This document shows, in pieces, positions 23,696 to 36,159 of a DNA stretch of 64,000 bases (the first letter of the stretch is position 1; each line of letters begins with the position of its first letter). This DNA is from Floccularia luteovirens. Taxonomy: Eukaryota; Basidiomycota; Agaricomycetes; Agaricales; Squamanitaceae. The stretch is taken from contig VSJF01000003.1 in assembly GCA_009739215.1 (NCBI GenBank), positions 2,046,001-2,110,000 of the forward strand. The letters are read 5' to 3'. A model generated the notes under the pieces. The model was not told where the DNA came from, did no database searches, and was given only the letters and a program-made list of their open reading frames with translations. The position numbers were made by a program, and so were the translations under genes.

Positions 23696-24212
23696 GGTAG
23701 TATCGTAGTTTTAGGCGAGGTATTTTGTGTCGATGTACGGACTTGAAAAGAATGTTCAATCAAGAGAATGTGAAGAGACTAGGACAGCCTAAATTATGCG
23801 GAGAGAACAAGGAACAGTGAGAAGAGACAGAAAAAAGTAGGAACAACAACATCCACACGCGCATTTAACGGCATCGGTTCTATTTTTGTCTATCTACATT
23901 TGTTGATCCTCAAATATCTTACAATGTACCTCCTCTCTCACAGTTTTCGAAGCTACATATGTTGTCTACCTAGATATCACATAGCATACATACAACTCCC
24001 AATGTTAAAAAAGTTGACCGTTTCTTTATGGCATGTTCAGGGACAGTTATATGATACATGGGAAAATTTTCTGTTTCCATACATCAAATCAAATGAGGTC
24101 AAATGCTGGGGTGATTGATCACCTTATCACAGCGGTGCAATCTCCTTGAACACTCGTCTCATTTCACAAAAACCAGTGGATCAGTTTTGCTGCCCCCGGT
24201 TGAATCCATCCC
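23696..24212. other. Divergent intergenic region
   Basis: It lies between the start of the RlpA-like gene (minus) and the 2OG-oxygenase gene (plus), so it should hold both promoters. No gene or distinct motif seen. Confidence 0.4.
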
Positions 24213-25211
24213 ATGGCGAAGAAGAAATCACAATCCAAGATCAGCTCTCCCCCCAATGTTCAGTCCAATGCTGTAAAAACTGCAGTCAATTTCCCAGAAC
24301 TTGCTTCCAAGTCTGATCTCGAATGTCACACTGTTCTGGAAGACCAGATTCTCATAATTGATGTACGTCTTTTTGATGTACCTCAAATCAGTCTCCTTCA
24401 ACAGATGGTTTTTTAGGACTTTCTATCGCCAGCAGAGTGCAAGTCTTATGTCAAATTCATCGATAGTTTGCCGCTTGAGCTTACTCCTCCAAAGAAGAGA
24501 GGGGAGGCAGATCGAGTAAATCGTGAGCTTGTCTAAAAGCTGAACATATGATATCTCCGTGCTGACTCTCACACATATTTCTTCAGATCGATTTTCCATA
24601 ACCTCCGCCGACTTCGCACAAAAGTTGCATGCTATTTTGACACCCCATTTACCCTCATTCCCTTACCCAGCTTCGCAGAGGCAGCACAGAATAGATGGTC
24701 CTCGAATACCACACTCTTTTAACTCCAATATTCGAGTGTATAAGTATACTCCAGCGCAACATTTTGGGTGCGTGTTATGTATTTCATTATTACCGACAAA
24801 TTTAACCTAACAATCGGGGTCGTATTCCAGGCCACATTACGACGACTCAGTTGTGGATCCACTAACAGGTGCAAAATCGGAATGGACACTTTTGATCTAC
24901 CTCACTGGAATAGAAGATGGTGTGGAGGGCGGAGAGGTGAGGCAATTCTGAGATACCATTGTAATCGACACCAACACAACACATAGACCTTGTTCTATAA
25001 AGAAGAAAAAGGAAAACCCCGAGAAACTATTACTGCTCCATTAAAGAGAGGTTCTGCCCTGCTGCACCGGTATGTCAGTGTCTTGGCAGTTTTTTATGCA
25101 AAGTTTTGAAAGTATTGTAGCCACGGGAATGAATGCATGTTGCACGAGGGATCGGTAGTTAAGAAGGGAACAAAATATGTTCTTCGCTCTGATCTGATGT
25201 TCATGCGGTGA
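24213..25211 (+). CDS. 2-oxoglutarate/Fe(II) oxygenase (prolyl-4-hydroxylase type)
   Basis: The reading is MAKKKSQSKISSPPNVQ, then LEDQILIID-DFLSPAECKSY and VKFIDSLPLELTPPKK, then RIPHSFNSNIRVYKYTPAQH, FGPHYDDSVVDPLTGAKSEW, TLLIYLTGIEDGVEGGETLF, YKEEKGKPRETITAPLKRGS, ALLHRHGNECMLHEGSVVKK and GTKYVLRSDLMFMR, stop 25209-25211. The iron ligands (HYD and the H of HGNECMLHEG) and the 2-oxoglutarate-binding Arg (YVLRSD) are present. The five introns I placed all join in frame, so the gene looks functional. The family includes protein hydroxylases and small-molecule oxygenases; the substrate cannot be told. Its 3' end abuts the minus-strand RRP3-derived fragment, so transcription into that fragment is likely. 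Confidence 0.88.
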
Positions 25212-25223
25212 CGGAATTTGGGC

Positions 25224-25720
25224 GGTGGAAAACTCACAGGATCTGCGTGGATACAAAGAAGAACCACGGAGTACATTACCGCCGCGATACAGACCTTTTC
25301 TTGTGCTGTATTGACATGCCTGCCTCAACTTCATCGTCATCCCTATCCTTGTCTTCCTTCCCTCTACCCCCTTCTCGTCGCCGCTTACGTCCCCCGTCAC
25401 CCTTCCCATCTTGGTCCCTCAATTCATTTACAGCAATTTTCCCGGTATCTGCCAAATTCATATTTTGCCCAATAACCATTCTTTGTATGAGCTCAACATC
25501 ATATCGAATGAGATGGATATATCCGTACTCGGTCAACACGAGCTATCTCCAGTCCACGATAAAAAGAATCAAAGGCCTTTTTTGATCTTGACTTGCTACA
25601 TCTGTTGCTGGAAGCATGTCCCACCACTTTTGGCTTTAGATAGTAATCCTGGTCGCTGGCTTTGACTGAGTTACCCTGCAAAGGGATCGCAGGGAAACCA
25701 AGGATTCGTAGCATTATGAA
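25224..25720 (-). pseudogene. Fragment of RRP3 helicase 3' end (tandem duplicate)
   Basis: Minus-strand pieces repeat the C-terminal part of the complete helicase at 27073-28678: [19 protein letters not shown] ([18 protein letters not shown] in the gene), then [32 protein letters not shown] and [20 protein letters not shown]. The frame is broken, and the conserved [11 protein letters not shown] motif and the following ~20 residues are missing. DNA similarity is obvious by eye between 25255-25340 and about 27055-27140. The upstream helicase core is absent, so this is a decayed partial duplication of the neighbouring gene. Confidence 0.85.
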
Positions 25721-27072
25721 AAGTCTCCAAATTAAGCCAAAAATAATTCGAGGGGAAGGAAAAACGACTTATCTGGCCGCATTTATCTAAAGATGTTCCC
25801 AGATTCTCCGAACAGGCTTTTTTGTTTGCTGAAAATCCAGTTGTCGTTTTTTTGACATCTACGTGAAGGTGTTTTTGTCAACAGTTTCAACACACGATCC
25901 GAAACGCTCTGATCTTAGTGGTGATATGCTAATGGTTTAAGCTCAAGGGTCAGGCTCTTTGCATTGTTGCATGCTCATCTGGACTGAGGTTGCTTGAACC
26001 CTCCAGGAGCCTGAAACAAGGGGTAGCCTCTCCCCAATCGACTTCACCTTGGATGACCACAAAGGCGTTCAAGATCGGTCTACAAAGATACCCCGGTGAT
26101 CATTACCTAGCAATATATCACCTCTCATAATGAATTCAGTTTCGTGGGCCGATTCCTCACAAGCACCTCCACAACGGCAATCAACCAACGTTGAACGAAA
26201 ATCTAGGAAGACTATTCGCGAAGCTTTCAAACGGGAGCTTATTATCCGGTTACTTCGTGTCTATAGAAATGCAAAAGCTTACTGAGAAGCTACGAACCAT
26301 TCTGCAGTCACACCTGGTCATGATTGCGTTATGGTTTCAGCACACATCTGCGATCTAAGTGAGGTAACATGACATGTGCTGGCGCGGTGAAAGTAAGGCA
26401 GAGGGTGGAGAGGTAGATCATGTCGTAGATAGTTTCCTTAGAGCTGGTAGGTATTGTCAAGAATTTAAGAAATTGTAAACTTTGTTTAGTCCTTGAAACT
26501 TGTACATACAGTGTTCTCCCGTTTAGGGTAGCTCTTTTATTAAGAAATTTTGACACTTCCCTTCTAAAATCTGACTTTACAGAGTTAGGCCTACCACCTC
26601 AAGCACTCATTCAAATATTCTGGGACTTTTCATAATCATGATCATTGCATGTACGAATAATATTGTCCACTATGACTACATGATCAGATGTAGGTGTTGC
26701 GTCAAGGAGTGGTGAAAGGTACAATAATAGGTTTCATAAATTCAAATTTGAAAGACTTGATCGGCACAACTCGTAAGATCTGGTTGAACGCGTTGGTTAT
26801 TAAACGTAAGAAAACTTAAAAACATGAAAGTTGAGTTTTGGCCATTGGGAGTAACGCGCACGAGCGTGTCAAAAAATGTGCCGTTACCAAATGCGTAAGT
26901 CGCACTAATTGTGCAACATAACCAGATCATCAGTTATGATAACTAAAGGATAAAGGTGACTCTGTACTGACTATACATAATACTTGCAATTTACTTACTA
27001 GTTGACTGCAGTAAGAGTAATTGCTGTCTGGAAAGCAACGGCACTTGATACAGAGAAGAACCACAGAGTACA
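25721..27072. other. 1.35 kb without recognisable genes
   Basis: It lies between the RRP3 fragment and the end of the RRP3 gene. A few short open frames occur (for example 26742-26930 minus), but none has a motif or splice context I can support. The first ~150 bases may be further degraded RRP3 duplicate. Confidence 0.35.
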
Positions 27073-28678
27073 TTACCGCCGCGGTCTAGACCTTTTCTTG
27101 TGTTGTGTCGGCATACCTGCCTCAACTTCATCGTCATCCCTATCCTTATCATCCCTTCTAGTACCTTCTTCTCGTCGCCGCTTACGTCCCCCACCCCCCT
27201 TCCCACCTTGGTCCCTCAATTCATTTGCAGCAATTCTCCCAGCCTCGTCGACACGCTCTTTCAAAAGAGCGATTTCCTCGGCATCTGTAGGCCACAAATC
27301 CATCTTTTTCCCAATGACCTTTTCAATTCTTTGTATGAGCTCGACATCATATTGGGTGACTAATGTGATGGATTTCCCTGCCCGGCCTGCACGAGCTGTT
27401 CTTCCCACTCGATGGATGTAATCTTTTGAATGAGTTGGTATATCGAAATTGATCACTATGTCCACGGATGGTATATCTAGCCCACTGTGTAAAGAAAGGA
27501 AAATCTCCAGTTAATTTTTTGATCACATTTAAGTTTTGTTCGAATGGTCTCACCGACTTGCTACATCTGTTGCTACAAGAATTTTTCGTCCACCGCTTTT
27601 GAATTTAGATAATGAACCCAACCGCTGACTCTGACTGAGTTGGCCGTGCAATGGAATCGCAGGGAAACCAAGTGTACGTAAAATTATGGAAAGTCTTTTT
27701 CGAATAAGCAAAAAAATTTTCGGGGGAAAGACAAACTGACTTACCTGGCCGCGTCGTGCACAGTCCTTGTAAAAAGTATCATGGAATTTTGGGCGAGTGT
27801 ATTGGCCAAATATACCAAATATGTATCTTTATCTTTTAGTGGCATAAGGAGATAGTATTGTAGCAAGGTTGAAACAGTTTGATACCTAGAATCAGTACAT
27901 TGATCAGTGGAAATCACACTTTACAAGAAAATCATACATACTTTGATGAAACTTCCACTCGCACAGGGTTTGACAGACTTGCACGTTGAAGCTTGGCAAC
28001 TTTAGTTGTCATAGTCGCAGAAAATAGATAGGTTGTCCTTTCTTTAGGAATTACTTTTAAGATTTTGTCGATTATAGGACCGAAATCCATATCTAATAGC
28101 CGATCAGCCTCATCCAGAACCTAACAGAAAATCATATCGTCAGAATGGTTTCAAAGCGTCATGTCAACCTCAGTTGTCCTTACCAAAAACTTGATGCTTC
28201 GCAAACTAAACCCTTTCGTATTTTCCAAATGATCGTTAAGTCGTCCCGGTGTCGCAACAACGATATGAGGTCGTTTAGCAAGAGCAATAGCCTGGGCAGG
28301 CATATCCATACCTCCCACAATCACGGCACAACGAACACCCATGGCTGAACCCAGTGCTTCGAACTGTTGCGAGATCTGGTACGCCAATTCACGGGTAGGT
28401 GCAAGTACACACCCAAAGAGCCCTTTTGGTTCCTCCCATAGCTTCTGCAGTATAGGAAGTGCAAAAGCGGCGGTCTTTCCTGATCCAGTAGATGCTACTC
28501 CAATCACGTCTCTTCCCTCTAGAGCATGCGGTAAAACATCCAACTGGATTTCTGTAGGTTTTTTGTAGCCGACTTGCTCGATTGCTTCTAGTAAAGGTGG
28601 TATTAATCCTAACGACTTGAAATCCCCAGCTTTGGGCTCTGGTGTACTTGATGTCGAAGCCTCCTCTGGTCCAGGCAT
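27073..28678 (-). CDS. RRP3: DEAD-box RNA helicase Rrp3 (DDX47)
   Basis: Nucleolar ATP-dependent RNA helicase for early 18S pre-rRNA processing. The start at 28676-28678 ([20 protein letters not shown]) is preferred over an upstream in-frame ATG because it sits just before the conserved [13 protein letters not shown]. Then come the Q-motif (YKKPTEIQ), motif I (ASTGSGKT), Ia (PTRELAYQ), GG, Ib (TPGR), II (VLDEADRLL), III (SAT) and the second RecA domain with [31 protein letters not shown] and [15 protein letters not shown]. The C-terminal tail is basic and acidic ([28 protein letters not shown]). Introns join in frame. The N-terminal extension is short compared with yeast Rrp3. A decayed copy of its 3' end lies about 1.4 kb downstream. 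Confidence 0.93.
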
Positions 28679-28900
28679 GGCCAGTTGTACTGGTACAATG
28701 ATAACAAATTTTTGTGTGCTGTTTCCCACGATAACTACATAATATTATGATATCTTTAGTTGAAATTATCGAGAGGATTGATTAACACTACATTAGCAAA
28801 ATACCGTAAGTACAGTCCTTGAATAAGTAAAAACAAAGGTATGAATCTAAATAAGTGCCTAAGAAGTGTTATATTTAAATGAAACTACAGATGGCAACTA

Positions 28901-31900
28901 TTATGTCGAGCCCATGTTAACCACAAATGTACTACGACCTCCACGAGGGCGTATAAGAATCCTCTCCGCACCATGTACCTGGTGTGTCTCTGTACTTGGC
29001 AGTGCCATCGTGCTCATGGTTACGTCACCGTCGATAGGCAGAGGGGCCACTGTAACACTGGGCAGTGCTAGTTCTCCATGATGTAAGGCAATTAAAGTCA
29101 CAGAGACAGTGTGTGTAGTATCATCCTATTTCGAAGTTCTCAACAGAATAAGTTAGTCTATACTTGCTGAAACTCACCATAGCCACGAAGTTTCCCCTCT
29201 TCGGACCGCTGATCAACCAATCCCTAACTGTTTCCTCTACACTATACCTCATCATGTAACGCACCTCCTTCGTCTTACTGATCGAGCTCCAGTGGAACGA
29301 CGTATGTATAGTCAATGTAGTGAAGATAGGTTGTCCGGCATAGAAAGTAGGGTCATCGATCGTTGATGGGTTAACTTGCATACAAGCAGCTGCGACAATC
29401 TGTTGTGTTTGGTTCAGTAAAACCACCCCATGAGTTGAAGGAGTTACAGCTGACATTCATATGGGGAACATCAACCGGTATTCGGATTTCTCTCCATTGA
29501 CTTTCTTCTGGATCTGTATGTTTATGTTCACGCAGAAACTATAAATAATTAGAATTTTAAAAGGATGAACGTTCCAAAAGAGATACAACCGTACCTTTCG
29601 CACATCGTTTAGTAGTTCCACTATTTCGACATTGGGGTCTTGAACCTCTGGAACGACTAGTTCTCCTGTGATACCGTATAGCTCCACCCATGTTGCGTCT
29701 CGTTCCAGAGCCTCTATTAGTTTCGAGACAATGGTAAATTTATGTTGTTGGGACGCAGGTGAATCTGACAGCACCCTCCTCACTTGATCTTCGATCAAAG
29801 TCTCTACCTCTGGGTTACATTCTCAGTATGTCCCTGCCAAGATTGGTGGTGCATGAGCTTACCTTCGCGTAGCATGCGGTATTTGATTCGTAGCGTTAAT
29901 GATTCTCGGACTAAGGAGAAGCAAGTCACATGTGAGTGAAAAAGTATGAAACGATGATTATGAGCTAACCAGGATGTGGAGGGGAATCAAGAGAGAAAAG
30001 AAAGTTTGCGGGTTGTGCAGGTGTCACAGTCTGGGGAACCCATTAAAAATCCATCTACTGACCGGGCAGATAAAAAAACTCACGACAACCCTACGGCTGG
30101 AGGGTGAAGTTATCTTCAACGCGTCCATACCTTCTTCAGACGCCTCCAGATATGCACCAGATATTCGCACATGCTGATGACTTGTAGTAGAAACAGTAAA
30201 TTTCGAGATGACTCTGCAAAAGGATCAAATCAACCTCCAGCAATCCACAACACAACTCCTGGTTAATCCCTCACCTAGATCCCCGGAAGAAATCTTCCAC
30301 ATTAACAGCCAGTGGAAGCGTAGTCAACAACACTCTTGATATCGAGCAACTTCGCTGTATTGATGGCTCCGACGAGGTTACATACTCTACATCGAAATTA
30401 ATCCTCTGATATAATTAGCCTTTGGCGTTTAACACTTTTATAGATGCAGTAAACCTTACCATGGCCTGCATTGACGATGCATCTGAATGAGGTACCAAGA
30501 CTTTTACTTCGTGATCGGCAGAGATATTTGTTAGGATGATTGCGTCATCGGAACCCTCTAGTTCACAAGACCCGGTAGTTCTCTGGCCTTGATGTATAAT
30601 CTATCAGCAGTTGCCGCATCGTAATAGATGGGCTAACTTACCTTCCACCAATACTGCGTCCTCGAATTTAAAAGTCACTCCCGTCGTAGACATTTTGAGC
30701 ACCAGTCTGGAAATCTCATTCCTTCCTGATTTAACAACCACCATAAGATGAGGTGCCTTGCCGAGTTCAACTGATCCTAATGTTAATGTTATGAGTTCTA
30801 TATATAAGATCAAAAACACACACTTCGGTTCGACTGAGTAACATTTAAATTGAATGCTTCTGGATCATATGGAATCGTAACCAAGTTATCAAATGCCTTC
30901 TTATACATCATCGCCACTTTATTTCCAGAGTGGTTTCTTTTCGCTCTTGCACATTGAAATAAAAGGTGAGATACGCGGACTTCCGTCCAGTCCACTGCAT
31001 AAGTACCAGAAGAAGGACTCTGATTCAAAAAATTGAGTCAGTCAGAAAAAGGAATTGACAACCTTGGCTTACAGGGCAGAACAAAGCAGAATGTGTCGGA
31101 CCAGGTGGTAGCCCTTCAAGGTCTCCCATAAAACGTAGCTTATCTGATTCTTTAGCGCCAAGCGTAACCACAACGCTTTCAGCTGGAATCGTCTATAAAC
31201 CACGCGATTGAGACACAACTTGACAAAAGATATAAAAAGAGGAAAACACAACATACACAAGGAAGGTGATTCCAGATTGTAACATCCAAAGTTGACCCAT
31301 CTCTAGTTCCTGCCAGAACTGCGGAGCTAGAGACTTGAACTGACATCGCTGGGTGGTTTGGGTGTGCGAGATCTGATGCAATGGCATATCAGCGTTAGAA
31401 GTATTCTGTACGATATATATCTCCATACCAGTTTCTAAATTTGACGCTGCTTGTAGCATCGCGTCTACAAGCTCACTTACATATTCCGTTTTATCATTAT
31501 CATGAAGTAACAGCTCCTTCCCCCCACTCTCTACATATGTTTTGAGATACGATAGAAGAATGTGTATCCATTCTACATCTCTTGGTTTTCCCAGTGTTGT
31601 ATGAATGTCGAGGGCATTGGATAACATGAACGATTCCAATGAGGTCCACATATGAGGTGCATAGTGCCCTGGCAAGGAATTGTATGTCGTCAGAGCCGAT
31701 TCCAAACGGCCGCGATGTCTGAACCGCAAAATGACATCAATAAACGTTGCATCCCAGAGAGATAAATCTCGAAACGTACAGATCTAATGCTGCCAAGCTA
31801 CCATGTAACTTGAGAGAAAACTTCCTCCTCCCAGCTTTGACATACATCTCGATAGCTCGATTTGTCGTACTAACATACAAATCATAAAACTTTTCCGTGT

Positions 31901-33564
31901 CTTGAATAGCTTCTAACAAACTAGGATTACTGATATTCCCCTTCGAACTTGCCCTCTTTTGACTCTGATTTGAAGAACGACGTTTGTGATTGAGGATAGC
32001 AGATGTAAATGGCACTTTAGTTGGTAAATGGCCGACTTGAAGTCCAATAATATCAAGCTAATGATGATTGAGGAGAAAAAATTATCAGGGTTTAGATTCA
32101 GTGACGAGAATGTCGACACGGAACATACTTGACTTCGTGCGAGATTTAATAGTTCTCCCTTCCCCGCACTGAACGTAGGTGCATTGTGAGCTTCTTGACT
32201 ATATTTGGATACCCAAGTATTACATTGATCGACAACGCTCAACGCAGATGAATATATCCAGGATTCGACAAAAAAAGCAGGGATGGCGTTCTTTCAAACA
32301 TACCACATTAGCCAGAACATTGCAAAGCATATGGAAAGTGATTAATTACCTCCACATCTCGTATTCGTCTCCCAAATGCTCCTAAAAAGGTACACACTCT
32401 CCTTGTGATTTCGTCAAAACGACACATCTTGGCAAGCAATTCACATTGGCGAGCTAGAATGTAGATACGAATGTCAAACACGGAGATTGTGTTCGCCAGT
32501 ATAAGGTCGCGATATGGTTTTTTGTTGATAGATAGTAGAGGTGACGAGTCATCCGTAGGACTACGATTGATGAACGAACCAAACCAGGACATGTTCTTTT
32601 CTTGCCAGACTTTGTAGAACATAGCTTCCAGTTCCTCGTATTGCAAAAGAGCCTCCTCGAACAAATTTAAACCCTCATGGGAGGTTGCTAAGCTTTCCTA
32701 TTACATGTCAGTAATCAAACTGCATTCCCGCAAATTACTCATACCTTTAGTATGAAAAACGTACAAAAGTTCCATCCAGGCATCTGTTGTTGACCCTCTG
32801 ATCGCTTAACTTCCTCATGTCGATGAGAAACCGCCGAATCAAACGCAAAGAGTAATCCATCCTTCATTTTGTTCGCAAACTCTGCCCATGCAAGTGCATT
32901 GTTGTCATTTCCCGAGGTCCAATTGACCCGTAAACAACTTTTGTGAGATTAGACGGGTCAAGAATTGGAAGGACATAGATTCATAACAAGGACTTACCGA
33001 TCACGTTTGTCAGAATTGAAATCCGTCTTTATCTTATCCTGAACAGACCCCTTCAACTGAAAAAAATTCGGTGTCGGCGTCCGCGAAGCATCCGGTCGTA
33101 TAATTTGGACGATCAGCCAGTCTTGATATTTTCTCCCTGAAACTGATGTATGCCATTCTTTTATCTGTTTCTTCACAAAGTTCCGATAGCCTTCCAAATC
33201 GTTGTCCTAATCACCTCTCATTCATAAGAAATGACAATGACGCGTCACATAACATTAGAGGAGCCAAAAAACATACCTCACAAGGTACCACGTATATGTG
33301 AAGCAATGGTTTCTCCAGCAACGATGTAGGTATTTGAGACGTGTGCTCGTCTTTCACACTATCCAACGGCACTAATGTAACATCTAACTCTTGGATCGTC
33401 CTAACAGATGTCCTCGAAGCAGATTTCCAGTGTATATTACGTAGAGGTAGCTGCGTCGCCAAGGATTCTAAAACTTTACTCCAATTGGGTGAAGCCAAAA
33501 AATGCGCTGGGGCAGAATAGGATACGAGGGCGCGCTGTGTACCAGCCGACCGATGTCCGACCAT
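28901..33564 (-). CDS. TRS130: TRAPPII complex subunit Trs130 (TRAPPC10)
   Basis: Large subunit specific to TRAPPII, a Golgi-localised Rab GEF (Ypt31/32). It starts MVGHRSAGTQRALVSYSAPA; the early region holds PLRNIHWKSASRTSVRTIQE and LLHIYVVPCE-DNDLEGYRNF followed by VKKQIKEWH. The typical middle follows: WLIVQIIRP, DRVNWTSGN-like CLRVNWTSG, WAEFANKMKDGLLFAFD, LFEEALLQYEELEAMFYKVW, FDIRIYILARQCELL and GHYAPHMWTSLESFMLSNAL. The C-terminal half has Ig-like beta segments (HPAMSVQVSSSAVLAGTRDG, FTTLTIHTSF-like pieces), ending SETHQVHGAERILIRPRGGR-like sequence and stop 28901-28903. An apparent frame change near 31370-31430 is resolved by an intron (GTATGG..CATCAG). Other junctions also work, so the gene appears intact. 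Confidence 0.87.
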
Positions 33565-33673
33565 GGACGTTCAACGAACAGCGCAAAAATGACAAAGTTT
33601 TGAGCTCTGAGTTTGATGACGGAATATGATCAGTTTGCGAGAATAAAAGTATTACATTATCAATTCAAATATG

Positions 33674-33758
33674 TGCCCCATGGCTGAGTTGGTTACAGCG
33701 TCCGACTGTTACCATAGTTGCAATCGGAAGGTCGTGAGTTCGAGCCTCACTGGGGCAG
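33674..33758 (+). tRNA. tRNA-Asn (GTT) with 11-nt intron
   Basis: Acceptor TGCCCCA pairs with TGGGGCA at the 3' end, with discriminator G at 33758. T-stem GTGAG/CTCAC with loop TTCGAGC. Anticodon stem TCCGA/TCGGA and loop C-T-GTT-A, with the anticodon at 33708-33710. An 11-nt intron (ccatagttgca, 33712-33722) lies at the canonical place after position 37. A run of T about 30 bases downstream (33786-33795) can serve as Pol III terminator. Confidence 0.9.
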
Positions 33759-33856
33759 ATTACCTTTTGTCAAACACAAGGGAACGTTTTTTTTACCTTC
33801 TTAATTCTTTTTATGATTATAATAAACTATAATTTACCAAGACAAAAACTTTGTTT

Positions 33857-33956
33857 CGTCACCTGAGCGATTCGAACACTCGCGGGCAAAGCCCAACCGC
33901 TTTAGTAACTACAAATATGTAGCAGGCGATCCCGTTAACCACTCCGGCAAAGTGAC
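33857..33956 (-). tRNA. tRNA-Ser (GCT) with about 18-nt intron
   Basis: Acceptor GTCACTT pairs with AGGTGAC and is followed by discriminator G (33857). T-stem GAGTG/CGCTC with loop TTCGAAT. There is a long variable arm (GGGC..GCCC), typical of serine tRNAs. Anticodon stem ATCGC/GCGGT (one wobble pair) and loop C-T-GCT-A; the anticodon on the plus strand is agc at 33921-33923. The intron after position 37 is about 18 nt. It is tail-to-tail with the tRNA-Asn gene. Confidence 0.88.
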
Positions 33957-34123
33957 CTCTGAAAAATACTTCCGTTATGGCATTATAACTCTACACCAAT
34001 ATTCTAGCGGAGACAGTATACGGCATGTATGCACAAGAAATGTATTGAAGCGTTCCAAAGTATCATGGTAAGGCTATTTATTCCAGGAATTACCGATTTA
34101 CATACACGTCCCTTTCCAACCTC

Positions 34124-35455
34124 TTAGTTCGCTTGCTTCTCTTGGGCTATGAATTCTCGCATATAAGCGACGAGTTTATCTGTCTGTTCTTCCGTTATTG
34201 CGTTATAAAGTGATATGCGAATACCTAAAAAAGTTCAATGTCTCTTTGCAACAAAAAGGCAGGATGGATTTACCTCCCATGGATCTATTAAGCAGATGAA
34301 TTTCAATATAGGAAACGAAGTAACAATTAATGAAATCACCAACCGATGTCCCTTGACCCCTTTCATTCCATTTACCTCCGCACCATCCAAAAATCGTGAT
34401 TCTGCGCCTTCCTTAGTGATTTCAAATACAACATTCATCCAACTTTCCGAACCCCTCTTAACATATCCTCTAAACAAACCCTCCTCTTCCCCCTCTCTCA
34501 GCACCGTATATATCTTATCCTTCTTCCTCTTATTCACAGCCTCATAATACGGCATCCCGCCAAGTTCCTTGTTCCTCTGTAAGACAAGCCCAGAGATGTA
34601 TACAGATAGTACAGGTGGGGTATTCGGCAGACTCTTCTGATCCGCGAGCCATTTGTACGTTAAGCATAGCGGAACGGCTGACGCACCGAGCTTCGCTGCC
34701 GCGTTAACGTCGACAATACAATCTTGACGTACAATGAGGATCGTCAGTCCAGCCGGGCCGATATTCTTCTGCACACCCGCGTAAATCACTGCATGGTCTG
34801 CAAGACGCGGGATTGGGCGCGACATGAACGAGGAAGAATAATCCGCAACAAGTGGGAGAAGTTTATCTTTGGGAAGTAGGTGGAACGGAAACGAAGCTGG
34901 GTTTCCTGCTTCATGCGAGAACTGAACGCCAGTGACTGTTTCATTCTCGCAATAATAAATAAGCGCAGGATCGCTCGAGAATTTGTATGCTTCGTGTGGC
35001 GGGATGTTATTAAATGACTTGCCATCTGCAGAACTCTGACGTCCATCGACCGCAATATTAACCTGTGCACCTCCATTAAGCCGCTGGGCCTCCTGAAAAG
35101 CGGCTTTGCTCCAAGATCCAGTAAGAACATAATCCATAGTCCTCTCTTCATCAGTAAGATCCGGATAAAGCAAATGATGTCTCGCAAGGAGATTCAACAC
35201 TACCGCAGAAAACTGAGCAGTAGCACCCCCTTGCGCAAACAAAATATGGTGTGTCGGTGGCACATCAAGTTGCTCACGAATAAGTGACTCGACGTTTGAA
35301 ATATAGGCTGTGAACTCTTTCGATCGGTGAGAGAGTTCTGCAATCCCAATCCCAGTTCCGTTGAAGTTAAGTAGGCCGTTTGTAGCTTCTTGAAGAACTG
35401 AATCAGGCAGAGCTGATGGGCCCGCACCGAAATTGATTACTCGGGAGTGTGCCAT
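34124..35455 (-). CDS. SER1: Phosphoserine aminotransferase
   Basis: PLP enzyme of serine synthesis: 3-phosphohydroxypyruvate plus glutamate gives O-phosphoserine. It starts MAHSRVINFGAGPSALP and continues NGTGIGIAELSHRSKEFTAY, HHILFAQGGATAQFSAVVLN, DYVLTGSWSKAAFQEAQRLN, NETVTGVQFSHE, LVADYSSSFMSRPIPRLADH and the PLP lysine in VIYAGVQKNIGPAGLTILIV. Two 3' introns surround an 11-nt exon (A TCC ATG GGA G); joining gives GHR-SMGGIRISLYNAITEEQ and the end MREFIAQEKQAN with stop 34124-34126. Most of the protein is in one large exon. All catalytic features seem present. The nearest neighbours are two tRNA genes, with no obvious functional link. Confidence 0.95.
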
Positions 35456-36159
35456 ATGTCTTGATAAAGTTTACAGGACAACTGTGCACAGTAGTAGTGA
35501 ACAGGTAGAAGTAATCGTGTGGGATATACGGGTCGGGCCATTTGGAACCAATTTGGAGCGGTGCTCCTTGTTGTATTGCATCATATATGTAAAAAAAATC
35601 ATAATACTACACAAAAAAAAGATATGTAACCTGCATATAAGATACGTACAATCCAAACGAGTGGCATAATTTAAGCAGCAATAAGGAAGCATGAGTCGAG
35701 ATAACATAAGGAGTACATTTTATCGATGCTGCCCACGTAAAATAATGTCCATGCAGTAACAAAATAAGGCAAGTCTAATAATCGATGATGGTCCAGCTAA
35801 TGAAATGCGATGAGCTAGAGCTAGGGAACAGATGACTGCGAAGCTATAAATGACAGAGCAAATATATATATACGTTTGAAATACGGAATCGATATAGTGA
35901 GCAATTAGATCCGAGAAGATCAGATAAGTCGGATGCTTTACGATATGGAGGGATGATGAACGATAAGGGATATGATAGATAATGCACAAACAATTGCAGA
36001 GTTGGCAGGTGTGTTGAGGTGTTCAATATTAATATGCAAAGAGCGATGAAGCATGGACGGCATAGGTCCTTGTGGCATGTTGGGTGTTCATCTGAATGGA
36101 ATGATGGTGCCGAGTTCGTATGGCGTCGTCAGAACTTAGAGGTGGTGATACATTTGCAT
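35456..36159. other. 0.7 kb without a recognised gene
   Basis: A/T-rich region upstream of the aminotransferase start, with several tatata-like runs near 35860-35875. It contains that gene's promoter and the 3' flank of the next minus-strand gene. No other coding signal seen. Confidence 0.4.

Noticed and set aside
26742..26930. Minus-strand frame with a protein-like look (NGTFFDTLVRVTPNGQ)
   Set aside because: Only 62 codons, no family match I recognise and no flanking exons found. Kept as unassigned sequence.
31270..31440. Apparent frameshift in TRS130 between AASNLET and HPNHPAMSVQVSS
   Set aside because: A normal intron (GTATGG..CATCAG) joins the two parts in frame as LET-DLAHPNHPAMS, so no damage.
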